This document shows positions 16,999 through 26,631 of a stretch of 64,000 nucleotides of DNA, in pieces (the stretch's first letter is position 1; each line of letters begins with the position of its first letter). A program made the position numbers and the translations under genes. The stretch comes from Ruminococcus sp. (GTDB taxonomy: Bacteria > Bacillota > Clostridia > Oscillospirales > Ruminococcaceae). The notes below the pieces were generated by a model. It was given only the letters and a program-made list of their open reading frames with translations. It was not told where the DNA came from and did no database searches. The DNA lies in the NCBI GenBank assembly GCA_017961625.1, contig JAGCWY010000093.1:41790-105789 (forward strand), read 5' to 3'.

Positions 16999-18440
16999 TG
17001 TTTTTCCTCCATTTTAAGTTTATTTTCAAGTATACCTCTTAATTTTGCGGGATCAGCCTTTCCGCCAGAAGCTTTCATGGCTTGCCCAACAAGGTATCCC
17101 AAAGCGTTTGTTTTGCCGTTTCTGTAGTCTTTTACCGACTTTTCGTTTAAAGCAATTGCCCTATCGGCAAGCTCGCTTAAAAAAACCGTATCTGAATTCT
17201 GTACAAGACTGAGCCTGTTTATTATTTCTTCGGTATTTCCACCATTGGTTATAAGCTCGTCAAGAATTATCTTGGCTCCTGAGCTCGATATAAGGCCATT
17301 TTCCTGTGCGGCACATAGCCCACAAAGATTCTCAGGCGTTATACCTGTTTCAGATATAGCTCTTCCTGTATCATTCATATACCTTGTTATCTCACCGACT
17401 ACCCTGTTTGCAAGCGAACGGCAGCTGCATTTTCGCAGGCTCACACATTTGTCGTAAAGCTCAGCCTTTTCAGGCGAATCTGCTATGATTAAAGCTTCGG
17501 AGCAGTTAAGTCCGTGTTCCTTTACATACCTTATCATCTTCTTATCTGGTAATTCAGGTATCTCAGACTTTGCCTGCCTTACTGCTTCGGGATCAAGAAC
17601 TATCAAGCCAAGATCAGGCTCAGGGAAAAATCGGTAATCCTGAGCGTTCTCCTTGCTGCGCATAAGAATGCTCACACCATTTTTATCATCCCATCGTCGT
17701 GTTTCGCGCTCAACTGTACCGCCTCGAGCAATAATTTCCGTCTGGCGTTTAATTTCGTACTCTACCCCCCTCAGAGCAGAACTGAAACTGTTGACATTTT
17801 TAAGCTCACAGCGTGTTCCGAGTGGCTTATCTTTCTCATGCACAGAAACATTCACATCACACCTTATGCTACCCTCCTGCATTTTGCAGTCGGATATACT
17901 GATATAGCGTAGAATAGCTCTCACAGTTTCAAGAAATATACGTGCTTCGGCAGAACTTCTAAGATCGGGCTCTGTAACAATCTCTATTAGGGGCACTCCG
18001 CATCTGTTATAGTCACAGAGCGTATCACCTGTTGCCTCATCGTGAATGAGCTTTCCTGCGTCTTCTTCGATATGTATACGGGTTATCCCTATTCTTCTGA
18101 TTTCATTATCCACAAGTATATCAAGATATCCCCTGTCGCATATCGGTATATCAGCCTGTGAGATTTGATATGCTTTCGGTAGATCTGGATAAAAATAATT
18201 TTTTCTGTCCTGACGGCTAAACATATTTATCCTACAGTTCAAAGCCTGCCCCATTTTTACTGCATAATAGCAAGCTTGTTTGTTTAGGCGTGGCAGCGTT
18301 CCCGGAAGTCCTAGGCATACAGGACATACATTTGTATTTGGCTCCGCTCCGAAAACGTTTTTGCAGCTGCAATATAGCTTGGAGCAAGTGTTTAGCTCAA
18401 CATGGACTTCAAGCCCAATCACAGGTTCTATCACTGTCAT
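16995..18440 (-). CDS. gatB: Asp-tRNA(Asn)/Glu-tRNA(Gln) amidotransferase subunit B
   Basis: This 481-residue subunit recognises misacylated Glu-tRNA(Gln) or Asp-tRNA(Asn) and activates the acyl group with ATP before amidation. Family signatures are IGLEVHVELNTCSKLYCSC at the N-terminus, PVCLGLPGTLPRLN, RKNYFYPDLPKAYQISQ, and GSIRCDVNVSV; the C-terminal YqeY/tail domain begins near RNGKTNALGYLVGQAMK. The start overlaps the gatA stop as ATGA and its stop overlaps the following gene, consistent with tight coupling. Confidence 0.97.
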   Translation of the reverse strand: MTVIEPVIGLEVHVELNTCSKLYCSCKNVFGAEPNTNVCPVCLGLPGTLPRLNKQACYYAVKMGQALNCRINMFSRQDRKNYFYPDLPKAYQISQADIPICDRGYLDILVDNEIRRIGITRIHIEEDAGKLIHDEATGDTLCDYNRCGVPLIEIVTEPDLRSSAEARIFLETVRAILRYISISDCKMQEGSIRCDVNVSVHEKDKPLGTRCELKNVNSFSSALRGVEYEIKRQTEIIARGGTVERETRRWDDKNGVSILMRSKENAQDYRFFPEPDLGLIVLDPEAVRQAKSEIPELPDKKMIRYVKEHGLNCSEALIIADSPEKAELYDKCVSLRKCSCRSLANRVVGEITRYMNDTGRAISETGITPENLCGLCAAQENGLISSSGAKIILDELITNGGNTEEIINRLSLVQNSDTVFLSELADRAIALNEKSVKDYRNGKTNALGYLVGQAMKASGGKADPAKLRGILENKLKMEEKQ

Positions 18441-19864
18441 GACATACCTCCAGTCAGTTCATATCCGTAAGCTGCGTCAAGTACCTCAAGATCTGCAAAA
18501 CGTTTTCCGATAAGCTGCAGCCCTATTGGCAGTCCTTCTGTGCTTTTTCCGCAGGGAACGCTTACAGCCGGAAGACCTGCCAGACTTGAAGGTACAGTAA
18601 AAATATCAGCTAAATACATATCAGTGGCGGATATATCGCTTCCACACCTGATACCTGCACTGGGATATACTGGAGTAGCTATAATATCACAGCTTTCAAA
18701 AGCATTCTCAAACTCATAGGATAGTTTTCTCCGGCATGAAAGAGCCCTTTTGTAATAAGATTCACGGTAGCCCTCGCTCAAAACAAATGTGCCGAGCATT
18801 ATACGCCGCTTTACCTCTGCACCGAAGCCCTCTGTACGGCTTCGCCTGTACATATTCGAAAGAGAATCTACGTCCAGAGACCTGTAACCGTAGCGTACCC
18901 CGTCAAATCTTGCAAGATTTGACGACGCTTCCGCTGAGGAGATAATATAATACGCCTTTACGGCATCTCTTATTGAGGAAAGTGATATTTTTACTATCTC
19001 TGCTCCCTGCCGCTCCATAGATTTCAGTGCATCATCAACAGCTGAGGATATATCACTATTTTCACAGGCTTTCATCATTTCAGCCGAAACACCTATTCTA
19101 AGCCTTTTAAGTTCTCCCGTAAGATTCGGAAAAAATTTTTTCTCAAAAGTTGTCACATCTTTGACGTCACGTCCGTTTATTGTAGTGTAAAGATAAAAAG
19201 TATCCTTTACATTCTTACCTATGGGTCCTATCCTGTCAAGAGAGGAGGCAAAGGCGATAAGACCGTATCTTGATACCGCACCGTAAGACGGACAGAATCC
19301 AACGACTCCACAGAAGGAAGCTGGCTGACGTACTGAACCTCCTGTATCCGAGCCGAGTGCAAGGATAGCTCCACCTCCTGCAACTGCAGCGGCTGAACCG
19401 CCGGAGGAGCCGCCTGCAGAATAATCCTTATCAACAGGATTTCTCACAGCACCAAATATACCTGTCTTAGAAGCGGACCCCATTGCGAATTCGTCCATGT
19501 TAGTCTTTCCGATAATAACAGCTCCTGAAGCTTCAAGCCTTTCTACAGCCGTAGCACAATACGGCGGAATATAGTTTTCAAGCATTCTGGAAGCACAGGT
19601 AGTTCGGATTCCTTTGGTCGAGATATTATCCTTGACTGCAACCGGTATCCCGGTAAGCATTGTGATATTCTCTTTTGCAGCGATCCTTCTGTCGGCTTCA
19701 TCAGCTGCTTCTAAAGCCTTCTCATTGAAGGTTATATAGCAGTTTAACTCGTTCTGTACAGCCTTTGCATGCTCCATAACATCAAACAATATCTCTCTTG
19801 CACTGCATTGCTTTTTCCTAAGCATCTCCGCAAGCTCTGCGGCGCTCTTATCACATAGAGACAT
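18437..19864 (-). CDS. gatA: Asp-tRNA(Asn)/Glu-tRNA(Gln) amidotransferase subunit A
   Basis: This 475-residue amidase-signature subunit releases ammonia from glutamine. The Ser-cisSer-Lys triad is visible: Lys in GIPVAVKDNIST, the serines in SAGGSSGGSAAAVAGG and GSDTGGSVRQPASFCG. The frame extends upstream to 19897, but ATG 19864 starts MSLCDKSAAELAEML, matching the family, and overlaps the gatC stop by one base. It forms a complex with GatB and GatC and channels ammonia to GatB. Confidence 0.97.
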   Translation of the reverse strand: MSLCDKSAAELAEMLRKKQCSAREILFDVMEHAKAVQNELNCYITFNEKALEAADEADRRIAAKENITMLTGIPVAVKDNISTKGIRTTCASRMLENYIPPYCATAVERLEASGAVIIGKTNMDEFAMGSASKTGIFGAVRNPVDKDYSAGGSSGGSAAAVAGGGAILALGSDTGGSVRQPASFCGVVGFCPSYGAVSRYGLIAFASSLDRIGPIGKNVKDTFYLYTTINGRDVKDVTTFEKKFFPNLTGELKRLRIGVSAEMMKACENSDISSAVDDALKSMERQGAEIVKISLSSIRDAVKAYYIISSAEASSNLARFDGVRYGYRSLDVDSLSNMYRRSRTEGFGAEVKRRIMLGTFVLSEGYRESYYKRALSCRRKLSYEFENAFESCDIIATPVYPSAGIRCGSDISATDMYLADIFTVPSSLAGLPAVSVPCGKSTEGLPIGLQLIGKRFADLEVLDAAYGYELTGGMS

Positions 19865-20130
19865 CAGTTGTTCACCGTCCTCGGCACAGCAAAACATCCA
19901 TTTGATACCTTCGGTGCATTGCTCAAAAGCTCCTCACGGCTTATATCAGAAGGTAACTCTTCATCGTCACGCAAACACATCTCTCCGAAAATGAACTCGC
20001 TTTCGTTATATTCCGGTAGATCAGACATTATATTGACTATATTCTGCAACTCTTCGGCAATATCGTCCACTTTGTCTTCGCTTATATCGAGATAAGCCAG
20101 CTCAGCGATACGTTTAACATCTATTTCCAT
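19864..20130 (-). CDS. gatC: Asp-tRNA(Asn)/Glu-tRNA(Gln) amidotransferase subunit C
   Basis: This 88-residue protein wraps around GatA and stabilises the GatCAB complex. MEIDVKRIAELAYLDISEDKVDDIAEELQNIVNIM is the typical GatC start (LA-L-E-E, then the helix), and the C-terminal part has the acidic LRDDE and the SREELLSNAP stretch. It is the first gene of the gatCAB-ArsC/Spx operon, with a consensus-like promoter about 100 nt upstream. Confidence 0.93.
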   Translation of the reverse strand: MEIDVKRIAELAYLDISEDKVDDIAEELQNIVNIMSDLPEYNESEFIFGEMCLRDDEELPSDISREELLSNAPKVSNGCFAVPRTVNN

Positions 20131-20227
20131 AAACAGCTCCTTATATAATTTCTGGAATAATATGGCATCGGCTTTCGGTAATTATCCAGCGTTTGCATAA
20201 TTGCAGCTCATGTATAATATCAAAAAG

Positions 20228-20256
20228 ATTATAGCATATTAATGCTTAAATATCAA
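20228..20256 (-). promoter_or_regulatory. Promoter of the gatCAB operon
   Basis: On the minus strand, TTGATA (20251-20256) and TATAAT (20228-20233) are separated by 17 nt. The start should fall near 20221, leaving a leader of about 90 nt before gatC in which I see no clear riboswitch or T-box. Confidence 0.82.
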
Positions 20257-20263
20257 CCGGTAT

Positions 20264-20305
20264 GCTATAAAAATAAAAACAGCCGGCTGGTACAGCCGAC
20301 TGTTT
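20264..20305 (-). terminator. Terminator of the SleB-like hydrolase gene
   Basis: A 13-bp stem with one G-U pair (20277-20289 with 20293-20305), loop of 3, followed on the minus strand by TTTTTATTTTT. It ends six bases after the stop codon. Confidence 0.85.
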
Positions 20306-20311
20306 ATCCTA

Positions 20312-21328
20312 TTAATAGAAATGGTTGCTATATCCGTCGCCCCAGAAACCTAAGTAACCCTGAGTAAAGGATTCAGGTTCATTAAAGTAAAGGATAACAG
20401 CATCTTTGACGCTTTGTGTAACGCCAGAAGAGAATGTAGTCAAAGTAACATAATTCCATGCGCCTGTAAACTGATTCGGTTCTGTGAGCACCCCGTATAC
20501 AGTATTTGAAAACTTAGGCGAATTAACTCTATTCATGATCACTTCTACTACTAACGCCTTGTTGTAGTCAGATATCCAATTTGAGCCTGCTTCGTTAGCA
20601 ACTGCATTACAAAGAAGAATATAATCTTCATCTGAAATTGGAAGTCTGTTATTGTCTGCTTCAACGTCGATAGCTACCGGCTCCGTTTCAGGTTCAACGT
20701 ATGTCTCCGTTGTCTCCTCGGGAGCTTCTGTTACAGCCTCGACTGTAGTAGTAGTCGTTTCGGCTGTATTAGTTTCAGTAGTTGTCGTTGTGGTTGTAGT
20801 TGTTGTAGTTTCTGATGTGGTCGTTGTTGTAGTAGCCTGTGTTGTTGTTGAAGTCATAGCTGCCAATGCAGCTGTTGTTTCTGTTACTACGTCCGCAACA
20901 TCAGCAAGTATTGATGCTGTTGTAGCAGGCTGTGTAACAGGCTGTGTAATTGCAGCCGGCGCGTGAGCCGGTGCTGGCACCGATTTTGAAATCTTAGCAG
21001 CATTATCAGCTGCCGCAGTACTGAACTGGGAAGATGTGCCTTCCTGAACAGAACCGATTTTTTTGCTTGCGGCCGTTAAATCGTCGGCCATGTTAGATTT
21101 CTTGGTGGTTGTTCCTTTGTTTGCAGTTGCATTATCCGTTTCATCTGCGGTTGAATTCACAGATGCTGAATCAACATCGCTGTCATAATATGTGACACCC
21201 TTGTTTTCTTCAGAGGTAAGATCTACTTTGCTGATAGTTGAAGAAGTTATGTATCCAACTCCAAATCCACCCGCAAGTACTGATGCAACCACTCCGCAAG
21301 CTAACGCTGCGGTTTTGAGATTACCCAT
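20312..21328 (-). CDS. Secreted SleB/CwlJ-like cell-wall hydrolase with poly-Thr linker
   Basis: A 338-residue exported protein with an N-terminal hydrophobic helix (LKTAALACGVVASVLAGGFG), then a long low-complexity region with a Thr-dominated block (about residues 155-215, runs of up to eleven Thr), then a C-terminal SleB-like domain of ~110 residues. The hydrolase shows LLCNAVANEAGS, where the Glu is the expected catalytic residue, VIMNRVNSPKFSNTVYGVL and the QFTGAW motif. Germination hydrolases of this fold cut spore cortex, but vegetative relatives are common. The frame extends to 21478, but AAAGGATG before ATG 21328 and the signal-like start favour 21328. The gene is monocistronic with its own promoter and terminator. 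Confidence 0.85.
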   Translation of the reverse strand: MGNLKTAALACGVVASVLAGGFGVGYITSSTISKVDLTSEENKGVTYYDSDVDSASVNSTADETDNATANKGTTTKKSNMADDLTAASKKIGSVQEGTSSQFSTAAADNAAKISKSVPAPAHAPAAITQPVTQPATTASILADVADVVTETTAALAAMTSTTTQATTTTTTSETTTTTTTTTTTETNTAETTTTTVEAVTEAPEETTETYVEPETEPVAIDVEADNNRLPISDEDYILLCNAVANEAGSNWISDYNKALVVEVIMNRVNSPKFSNTVYGVLTEPNQFTGAWNYVTLTTFSSGVTQSVKDAVILYFNEPESFTQGYLGFWGDGYSNHFY

Positions 21329-21377
21329 CAACTCATCCTTTCCTGAAAAAGCATTTTCATTTTTTCGGGCTGTTGTA

Positions 21378-21406
21378 ATGATAACACATCTTCCTTCAAA
21401 TGGCAA
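21378..21406 (-). promoter_or_regulatory. Promoter of the SleB-like gene
   Basis: On the minus strand, TTGCCA (21401-21406) and TATCAT (21378-21383) have a 17-nt spacer; each hexamer is one base from consensus. The predicted start is near 21371, about 43 nt before the ATG. This also argues that the in-frame upstream extension to 21478 is not translated. Confidence 0.75.
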
Positions 21407-21702
21407 TACTTTCAAATCTATTTCCATTTTATGGCTAATAGTTTCCACGAATTTCAGGACATCGAAGTAAATCTGCACATATTAGGTTTCTATTTTATTA
21501 ACATTTAATTAACTTTTTGTTAATTACACTTTCTATTTAACTGCTTTTTGTTACAAATCAGTTACAATTGCTACGTCAGAATTAACGCTATATGCGGTTT
21601 TTTTATGCTTTTATGCTGGTTTATCATTTGCTGCTATTTTAATATTTCTGGGAAATGAGATGAAATAAAATATATAAACGGGGAAAATTATAGCTACACC
21701 TA
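21407..21702. other. AT-rich divergent intergenic region
   Basis: Between the two divergent promoters this ~300-nt stretch is very AT-rich (for example around 21488-21545, with TTAATTAAC-like repeats). I see no gene, RNA structure or terminator. It may hold regulatory sites for either flank. Confidence 0.5.
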
Positions 21703-21731
21703 TTGCAAATGCAGTCTATAAATGCTATAAT
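21703..21731 (+). promoter_or_regulatory. Promoter of the MoxR-DUF58-transglutaminase operon
   Basis: TTGCAA (21703-21708) and TATAAT (21726-21731) are separated by 17 nt. The -35 is the same TTGCAA variant used by the topoisomerase operon. AGGAG precedes ATG 21766. Confidence 0.83.
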
Positions 21732-21765
21732 AAATAAGTATAAACAAAACTTTTAGGAGAAGTAT

Positions 21766-22719
21766 ATGAACAAAACTTATTACACCGAACAAATCAATTC
21801 TATTATCACCGAGGTCAAAAAAGCAGTAATCGGCAAGGATGCTATTATTATAAAAGTATTACTCGCCATGCTCTGTAAGGGACATATCCTCATAGAAGAC
21901 ATACCCGGTGTCGGAAAGACCACTCTTGCTCTCGCCTTTTCAAAGGCTCTTTCTCTCGAGCATAACCGTATGCAGTTCACTCCTGACGTACTCCCGTCTG
22001 ACGTAACTGGCTTTTCGGTATATAACAAAGCAAACGGAAAGTTTGAGTTTCGTCCCGGCGTAGCATTCTGCAATCTTTTCCTTGCCGACGAGATCAATCG
22101 TACCTCAAGCAAGACACAGTCTGCTCTTCTCGAGCTCATGGAGGAAAAGAGCATCACTGTAGACGGTAATACATATAAACTGCCGGAGCCCTATACTGTC
22201 ATAGCAACACAGAACCCTATTGGTTCTGCAGGTACTCATAATCTTCCTGATTCGCAGCTTGACCGCTTTATGATAAAGCTCAGCATGGGTTATCCAGATT
22301 TCAACGGAGAAGTGTCTATCCTTAAAGCCAAGCAGAACATCAATCCTCTTGACAGAGTCATACCAGTTGCAGACGCTGATTTTATTAACGAATTGCAGGA
22401 ATATATTTCCAATGTATATGTCGACGATAGAATATATGAATACATCGTTTCCGTATCAGCGGCAACACGTAATCACCCGATGCTAAAGTTAGGAGTAAGC
22501 CCCCGAGGTACTCTCTCGCTTATGCAGCTCTCAAAGGGAATAGCCGTTGCAATGGGACGCGATTATGTTATCCCCGAGGATATATCCTATATCTGTAATG
22601 ACGTATTTGAGCACCGTATACTGCTCAACTCAAAGGCAAAGCTTTCTGATACTTCAGCGTCAGACATTATATCAGAGATACTGAAAACTGTACCTGTTCC
22701 TGGTATAAGCGAAAAATAA
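21766..22719 (+). CDS. MoxR-family AAA+ ATPase
   Basis: A 317-residue AAA+ chaperone-like ATPase. Walker A GVGKTTLA is at about residue 47-54 (IEDIPGVGKTTLA), followed by the family-specific QFTPDVLPSDVTGFSVYN, Walker B NLFLADEINRTSSKTQSALLELMEE and sensor 1 VIATQNPIGSAGTHNLPDSQLDRFM. MoxR ATPases help assemble or insert cofactors into partner proteins and are typically encoded next to DUF58 and transglutaminase genes, exactly as here. This is the first gene of a four-gene operon; the substrate is unknown. Confidence 0.93.
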   Translation: MNKTYYTEQINSIITEVKKAVIGKDAIIIKVLLAMLCKGHILIEDIPGVGKTTLALAFSKALSLEHNRMQFTPDVLPSDVTGFSVYNKANGKFEFRPGVAFCNLFLADEINRTSSKTQSALLELMEEKSITVDGNTYKLPEPYTVIATQNPIGSAGTHNLPDSQLDRFMIKLSMGYPDFNGEVSILKAKQNINPLDRVIPVADADFINELQEYISNVYVDDRIYEYIVSVSAATRNHPMLKLGVSPRGTLSLMQLSKGIAVAMGRDYVIPEDISYICNDVFEHRILLNSKAKLSDTSASDIISEILKTVPVPGISEK

Positions 22720-22728
22720 GGCGACACT

Positions 22729-23922
22729 ATGATTCTCACAAAGATACTTTTTATTGTATTGATAATAGTATGTGCGCTGTTTTACATTCTTTATCTCGGC
22801 AATTTCGCTCTTGTGCTTTTTATCGCAATGCTAATACTGCCGATAATTATGTTTGTAACAACGTATATTGCCAAGAAGAATATCACTGTCGATTTTGCCC
22901 TGAAAGATAAGACTGTGACCAAGAACTCTAATTTTTCAGTACAGCTCGTTGTTACAAACAGAAGTATATTTCCTATCGGAAAAGCCGAGGCTCATATTGA
23001 ATATTACAATACGTTCAACGAAGAGTTCTCCTCATTTGATCTCTATCTGCCTATACAGCCAAAGAACTCGCAGAGGATAACCTTTCAGCTCTGCTCGGAA
23101 TTCTGCGGCACTCTGAGAGTTAACGCAACATATCTGAACGTTTTTGACCCACTTAGGATATTCAAGCTCAAGGCTGCTCAGAATGTCTCCACAGAGCTGC
23201 TCGTGCTTCCAGAATGTCACGAGATAACTGGTATAGTACATTATACTGACCGCGTAAACGAGGAGAGCGATATGTTCTCAGAGCACCGTCCCGGTGATGA
23301 TCCGTCAGAGGTATTTGACTTGAGGGAATACTACCCAGGTGATAAGCTCAACCGTATACACTGGAAGCTCAGTTCCAAAAAAGACGAATTTATTGTAAAG
23401 GACTACAGTCTTCCAATAGATGTCCCCTGCACTCTGTTTCTTGACCTTAAGTCCTACAGTAGCAAGTATATCTCCTTGCCTGTGCTCGATTCACTCATAG
23501 AAGCTTTTATGTCCGTTTCACAGTTCCTTATCGAAAACGAAAGAGGACATTCTGTTATATTGTTTGATACCTCGAAGAATATGTTCACCGAACATCATAT
23601 CGCAACCAGTCTCGACCTCGGAATAGTTGTTAAATCACTGCTGTCATCATTCAGCAGCGATTTATCCTGCCAGTCTCCTGATAATTATTTCATTGATCAT
23701 CCGAACCTTTCATATGCTTCATTCACATATATTGGCTCGGCTCTGAATCAGGATGCTTTGCATTATATCGACGAGGAAATAGACTCTGAGCAGAAAAACG
23801 CAATCATTGTTATTGAATCAGCAGACAATCTGCCTGATATTAACATTGATTTATCAACATTCAGCATAATTCCTGTCGCATCCGGCAGGATATCTGCTTC
23901 AATAAAGGATATAGATATATAA
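22729..23922 (+). CDS. DUF58 membrane protein
   Basis: A 397-residue protein with two N-terminal transmembrane helices (about residues 5-22 and 27-47) and the DUF58 block HRPGDDPSEVFDLREYYPGDKLNRIHWKLSSKKDEFIVKDY (given by its key HRPGDD and IHWK elements, about residue 184-224). A vWA-like C-terminal region follows. DUF58 proteins accompany MoxR ATPases. It starts 9 nt after moxR and its stop overlaps the next start by one base (TAATG), indicating coupling. Confidence 0.9.
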   Translation: MILTKILFIVLIIVCALFYILYLGNFALVLFIAMLILPIIMFVTTYIAKKNITVDFALKDKTVTKNSNFSVQLVVTNRSIFPIGKAEAHIEYYNTFNEEFSSFDLYLPIQPKNSQRITFQLCSEFCGTLRVNATYLNVFDPLRIFKLKAAQNVSTELLVLPECHEITGIVHYTDRVNEESDMFSEHRPGDDPSEVFDLREYYPGDKLNRIHWKLSSKKDEFIVKDYSLPIDVPCTLFLDLKSYSSKYISLPVLDSLIEAFMSVSQFLIENERGHSVILFDTSKNMFTEHHIATSLDLGIVVKSLLSSFSSDLSCQSPDNYFIDHPNLSYASFTYIGSALNQDALHYIDEEIDSEQKNAIIVIESADNLPDINIDLSTFSIIPVASGRISASIKDIDI

Positions 23923-26618
23923 TGAAAAGAAAGCAAACACAAAACACAAACGGTATTTCTATAAGTGACAGTATTATCATGTCTGTCAAGCATAAGAATT
24001 CCAATCCGCGGAAGCCATTTTCAATCATTATTACTCTGATTGGCTTTATATCCTTCATTATGGCTTTCCTCAGTATGTATGCTCTTCCGTTCAACAAGGG
24101 CAATGTATTATTTGCAAGCCTATGTATTCTTGCATTTTATATTACTATTTCCGTTATAGGTGGTAAATCACTGTGGCTCTATCTTGCTTCGTTTTTGTTT
24201 TTCATCTTTGCCATATACAAAAAATCTAAACTTCTTAAAAGCGGCTATAAATTCGCATACAATTTTATATATAAGGTCACCTTCGAGAAAGATATAGATT
24301 ATTTTAAGAAACTTAAGCCTTCTCTTATGATACCATCCATAACGGCTATAGTAATATTCGTTATATGGTTCGTTGCTATGGTGATGTGCTTTTTCACTAT
24401 ATGCAGACCGAACCCCGTACTTCCTCTCCTTGTTACCTTCCCCCTTCTTGAAATAGGTCTGTACAACGGCGTGACCATATCACCCTTCTGGGGGATGCTA
24501 TGCATAGCATATTGGCTTGCTCTGCTTTCTATGTCATCTATAGATGTTGGCGAATATTCAGGCGGACAAAGTGGTTTCGTGCGAAAGAACAACCTTTTCT
24601 TCCCCAAAAGGCACATGAAGCTCAAGGTAACTGAAAGATGCGGTATGCTCGTCATATGCTCCGTTGTAGCTACTTCTTTTATATCAATGTGTTTCCTCAA
24701 AGTCACACATTATAAAAGAAGTGACAAAATCAATCAGAAGCGTCATGACATTTCAAATGCAGTTGAGGATTTCTCATTTGAAAACTTAGCGGACAGTCTT
24801 TCTCGTCTGATGATTTCATTGGGCTTTGATTTTGATTACGAAGACGACAGACTCGGCGATAAAAGCCATATCAGATACAAAGGCGAAACAGATTTAAAAA
24901 TAACAGTTGCTAAACCTGTAACAGGTGCTGTATACCTTAAAGAGTGCACACGTGCTGTTTACGACATCGACCATTGGGAACCACTCCCCGAAGAAAAATA
25001 TTGTTGCGATCTATTTGATGAATTTAAGGAGTATAACATCTATCCGCAGGATTACACAGCTCTTGCTTATCAGATGATGAATTATACCAACAATACAAAT
25101 TCGATTATTATAAAACCTGAATCGCGTAAGTCCAACAAAAATTATTCTCCGTATAACACAGTACCAACTGATAGTATCGGATATTTGTACGACAGCGTCG
25201 TTTCCTCCCCGAAGAATAAAAACGGTGAAACTACATATGAGTTTATCTCTAACAGTATCATCTCCTCGATACATGATTCATTATCTGAAAACGAAATAAT
25301 TACAATGTTTCAATGTAATATCAGCAATATCACTGATAAAAAATGGCAGGATAAAATAAAATCATACTGTAATGAACACGATTTGATAACCTACGATCAT
25401 TTCGTTAACATAAACTGCAGGGATATGCTCAATTCAAGTCTTGTGTCTGATAATTATAAAGGTATTCTTGCATTGCTTATGCAGGACGAATACAAAAAGT
25501 TCGTATACGAAAACTATCTCAGTGTTCCAAATACTCCGGAAATGGAAGAGATACGCAAAGAATTCGCCGATGTCATAAACAATCAGGATACGGGAACAAC
25601 TAAAAAAACACTTGAGACTCTTGATAATATTAGGGACCGTATATTTAATGAATGCACTTATACGCTCTATCCTGGAAAGACTCCTTCCACAAGAGATTTC
25701 GTAAACTATTTCCTACTTGAGAACCATAAGGGCTTCTGCACCCACTATGCTTCCTCAGGCGTTCTTTTAGCAAGAATGGCTGGTATCCCTGCCAGATATG
25801 CAAAAGGATATGTGATCGTTGGAAGCGATTTTGATACAGGAAAAGTAAACGAAGACGGCTCAGTGACAGTTAACGTCAAGGATAATCGCAGTCACGCATG
25901 GGCAGAGATATACCTTGACGGTGTTGGCTGGATACCATACGAGTTTACAGACGGTTTTTCGGAAGACAGTATCGTTCCCGGTTCAGCTAAGAAAACTGAG
26001 CCTCCGACGACTGCCACAACTACAGGATCAACGACATCTTCTGTGTCAAAGGATCACAACACTACAAGCGTTTCATCAACCTCTTCCAACTCTGGAAACA
26101 CCTCTCTGGTAACCGTCACGACAACAAAAGCCGGAGATGAAGGCGGTATCCTTGGTCCGAGCGGCCAAAGATTCAGATCGCGCATTCCTTGGATCATCAA
26201 GTTCTGCTTAAAACTGTACCTGCTCGTTGCAACACTGGTAGGAATACTACTTATTCGGCGACGTATTATCACTAAATTCAGGAATAAACGCTTCACCACC
26301 GGAAACGTTTCAAGCAGGATAATAAAAATGTACGGATATGCCGAAAGAATGCTGGAAGTACTTGGTATGCAGAGCCAGAATGGAAATTATATAAGCTTTG
26401 CAGAAGAGGTTGAAAAAGGCTACGCTGGCGTATATTTCAAAGACCACGAATTTGAGGACTTTACTCAGATAGCACTGAAAACAAGATACGGCAATACCAT
26501 TCCCACTGAGGAAGAAGCAGAAATATGCTACAAAACTGTTAAGGGTCTTTCGAATAACCTTTACAGCAGGACCTCGTTTATCGAGAAAATCATAATAAAA
26601 TACATTTACGTATTATGA
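23922..26618 (+). CDS. Large membrane transglutaminase-like protein
   Basis: An 898-residue protein with several N-terminal transmembrane helices (roughly residues 30-270), an extracytoplasmic region, a transglutaminase core, a Ser/Thr-rich linker (about 690-735) and one more transmembrane helix (about 765-785) before a cytoplasmic tail. The catalytic Cys lies in GFCTHYASSGVLLARMAGIPAR (Cys ~606) and the His in SHAWAEIYLDGVGWIPYE (His ~658); the third residue could be the Glu or Asp just after. MoxR, DUF58 and such transglutaminases form a conserved gene set of unknown physiological role, probably acting on surface proteins or peptides. Confidence 0.9.
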   Translation: MKRKQTQNTNGISISDSIIMSVKHKNSNPRKPFSIIITLIGFISFIMAFLSMYALPFNKGNVLFASLCILAFYITISVIGGKSLWLYLASFLFFIFAIYKKSKLLKSGYKFAYNFIYKVTFEKDIDYFKKLKPSLMIPSITAIVIFVIWFVAMVMCFFTICRPNPVLPLLVTFPLLEIGLYNGVTISPFWGMLCIAYWLALLSMSSIDVGEYSGGQSGFVRKNNLFFPKRHMKLKVTERCGMLVICSVVATSFISMCFLKVTHYKRSDKINQKRHDISNAVEDFSFENLADSLSRLMISLGFDFDYEDDRLGDKSHIRYKGETDLKITVAKPVTGAVYLKECTRAVYDIDHWEPLPEEKYCCDLFDEFKEYNIYPQDYTALAYQMMNYTNNTNSIIIKPESRKSNKNYSPYNTVPTDSIGYLYDSVVSSPKNKNGETTYEFISNSIISSIHDSLSENEIITMFQCNISNITDKKWQDKIKSYCNEHDLITYDHFVNINCRDMLNSSLVSDNYKGILALLMQDEYKKFVYENYLSVPNTPEMEEIRKEFADVINNQDTGTTKKTLETLDNIRDRIFNECTYTLYPGKTPSTRDFVNYFLLENHKGFCTHYASSGVLLARMAGIPARYAKGYVIVGSDFDTGKVNEDGSVTVNVKDNRSHAWAEIYLDGVGWIPYEFTDGFSEDSIVPGSAKKTEPPTTATTTGSTTSSVSKDHNTTSVSSTSSNSGNTSLVTVTTTKAGDEGGILGPSGQRFRSRIPWIIKFCLKLYLLVATLVGILLIRRRIITKFRNKRFTTGNVSSRIIKMYGYAERMLEVLGMQSQNGNYISFAEEVEKGYAGVYFKDHEFEDFTQIALKTRYGNTIPTEEEAEICYKTVKGLSNNLYSRTSFIEKIIIKYIYVL

Positions 26619-26631
26619 TCGGAGTGATATT

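Noticed and set aside
20134..20220. A possible T-box or riboswitch in the gatC leader.
   Set aside because: No T-box sequence, specifier stem or terminator is visible in the ~90-nt leader.
20652..20966. A plus-strand frame of 104 residues, rich in Val and Ser, opposite the SleB-like gene.
   Set aside because: It is the complement of the poly-Thr codons of the real gene; no ribosome site and no family resemblance.
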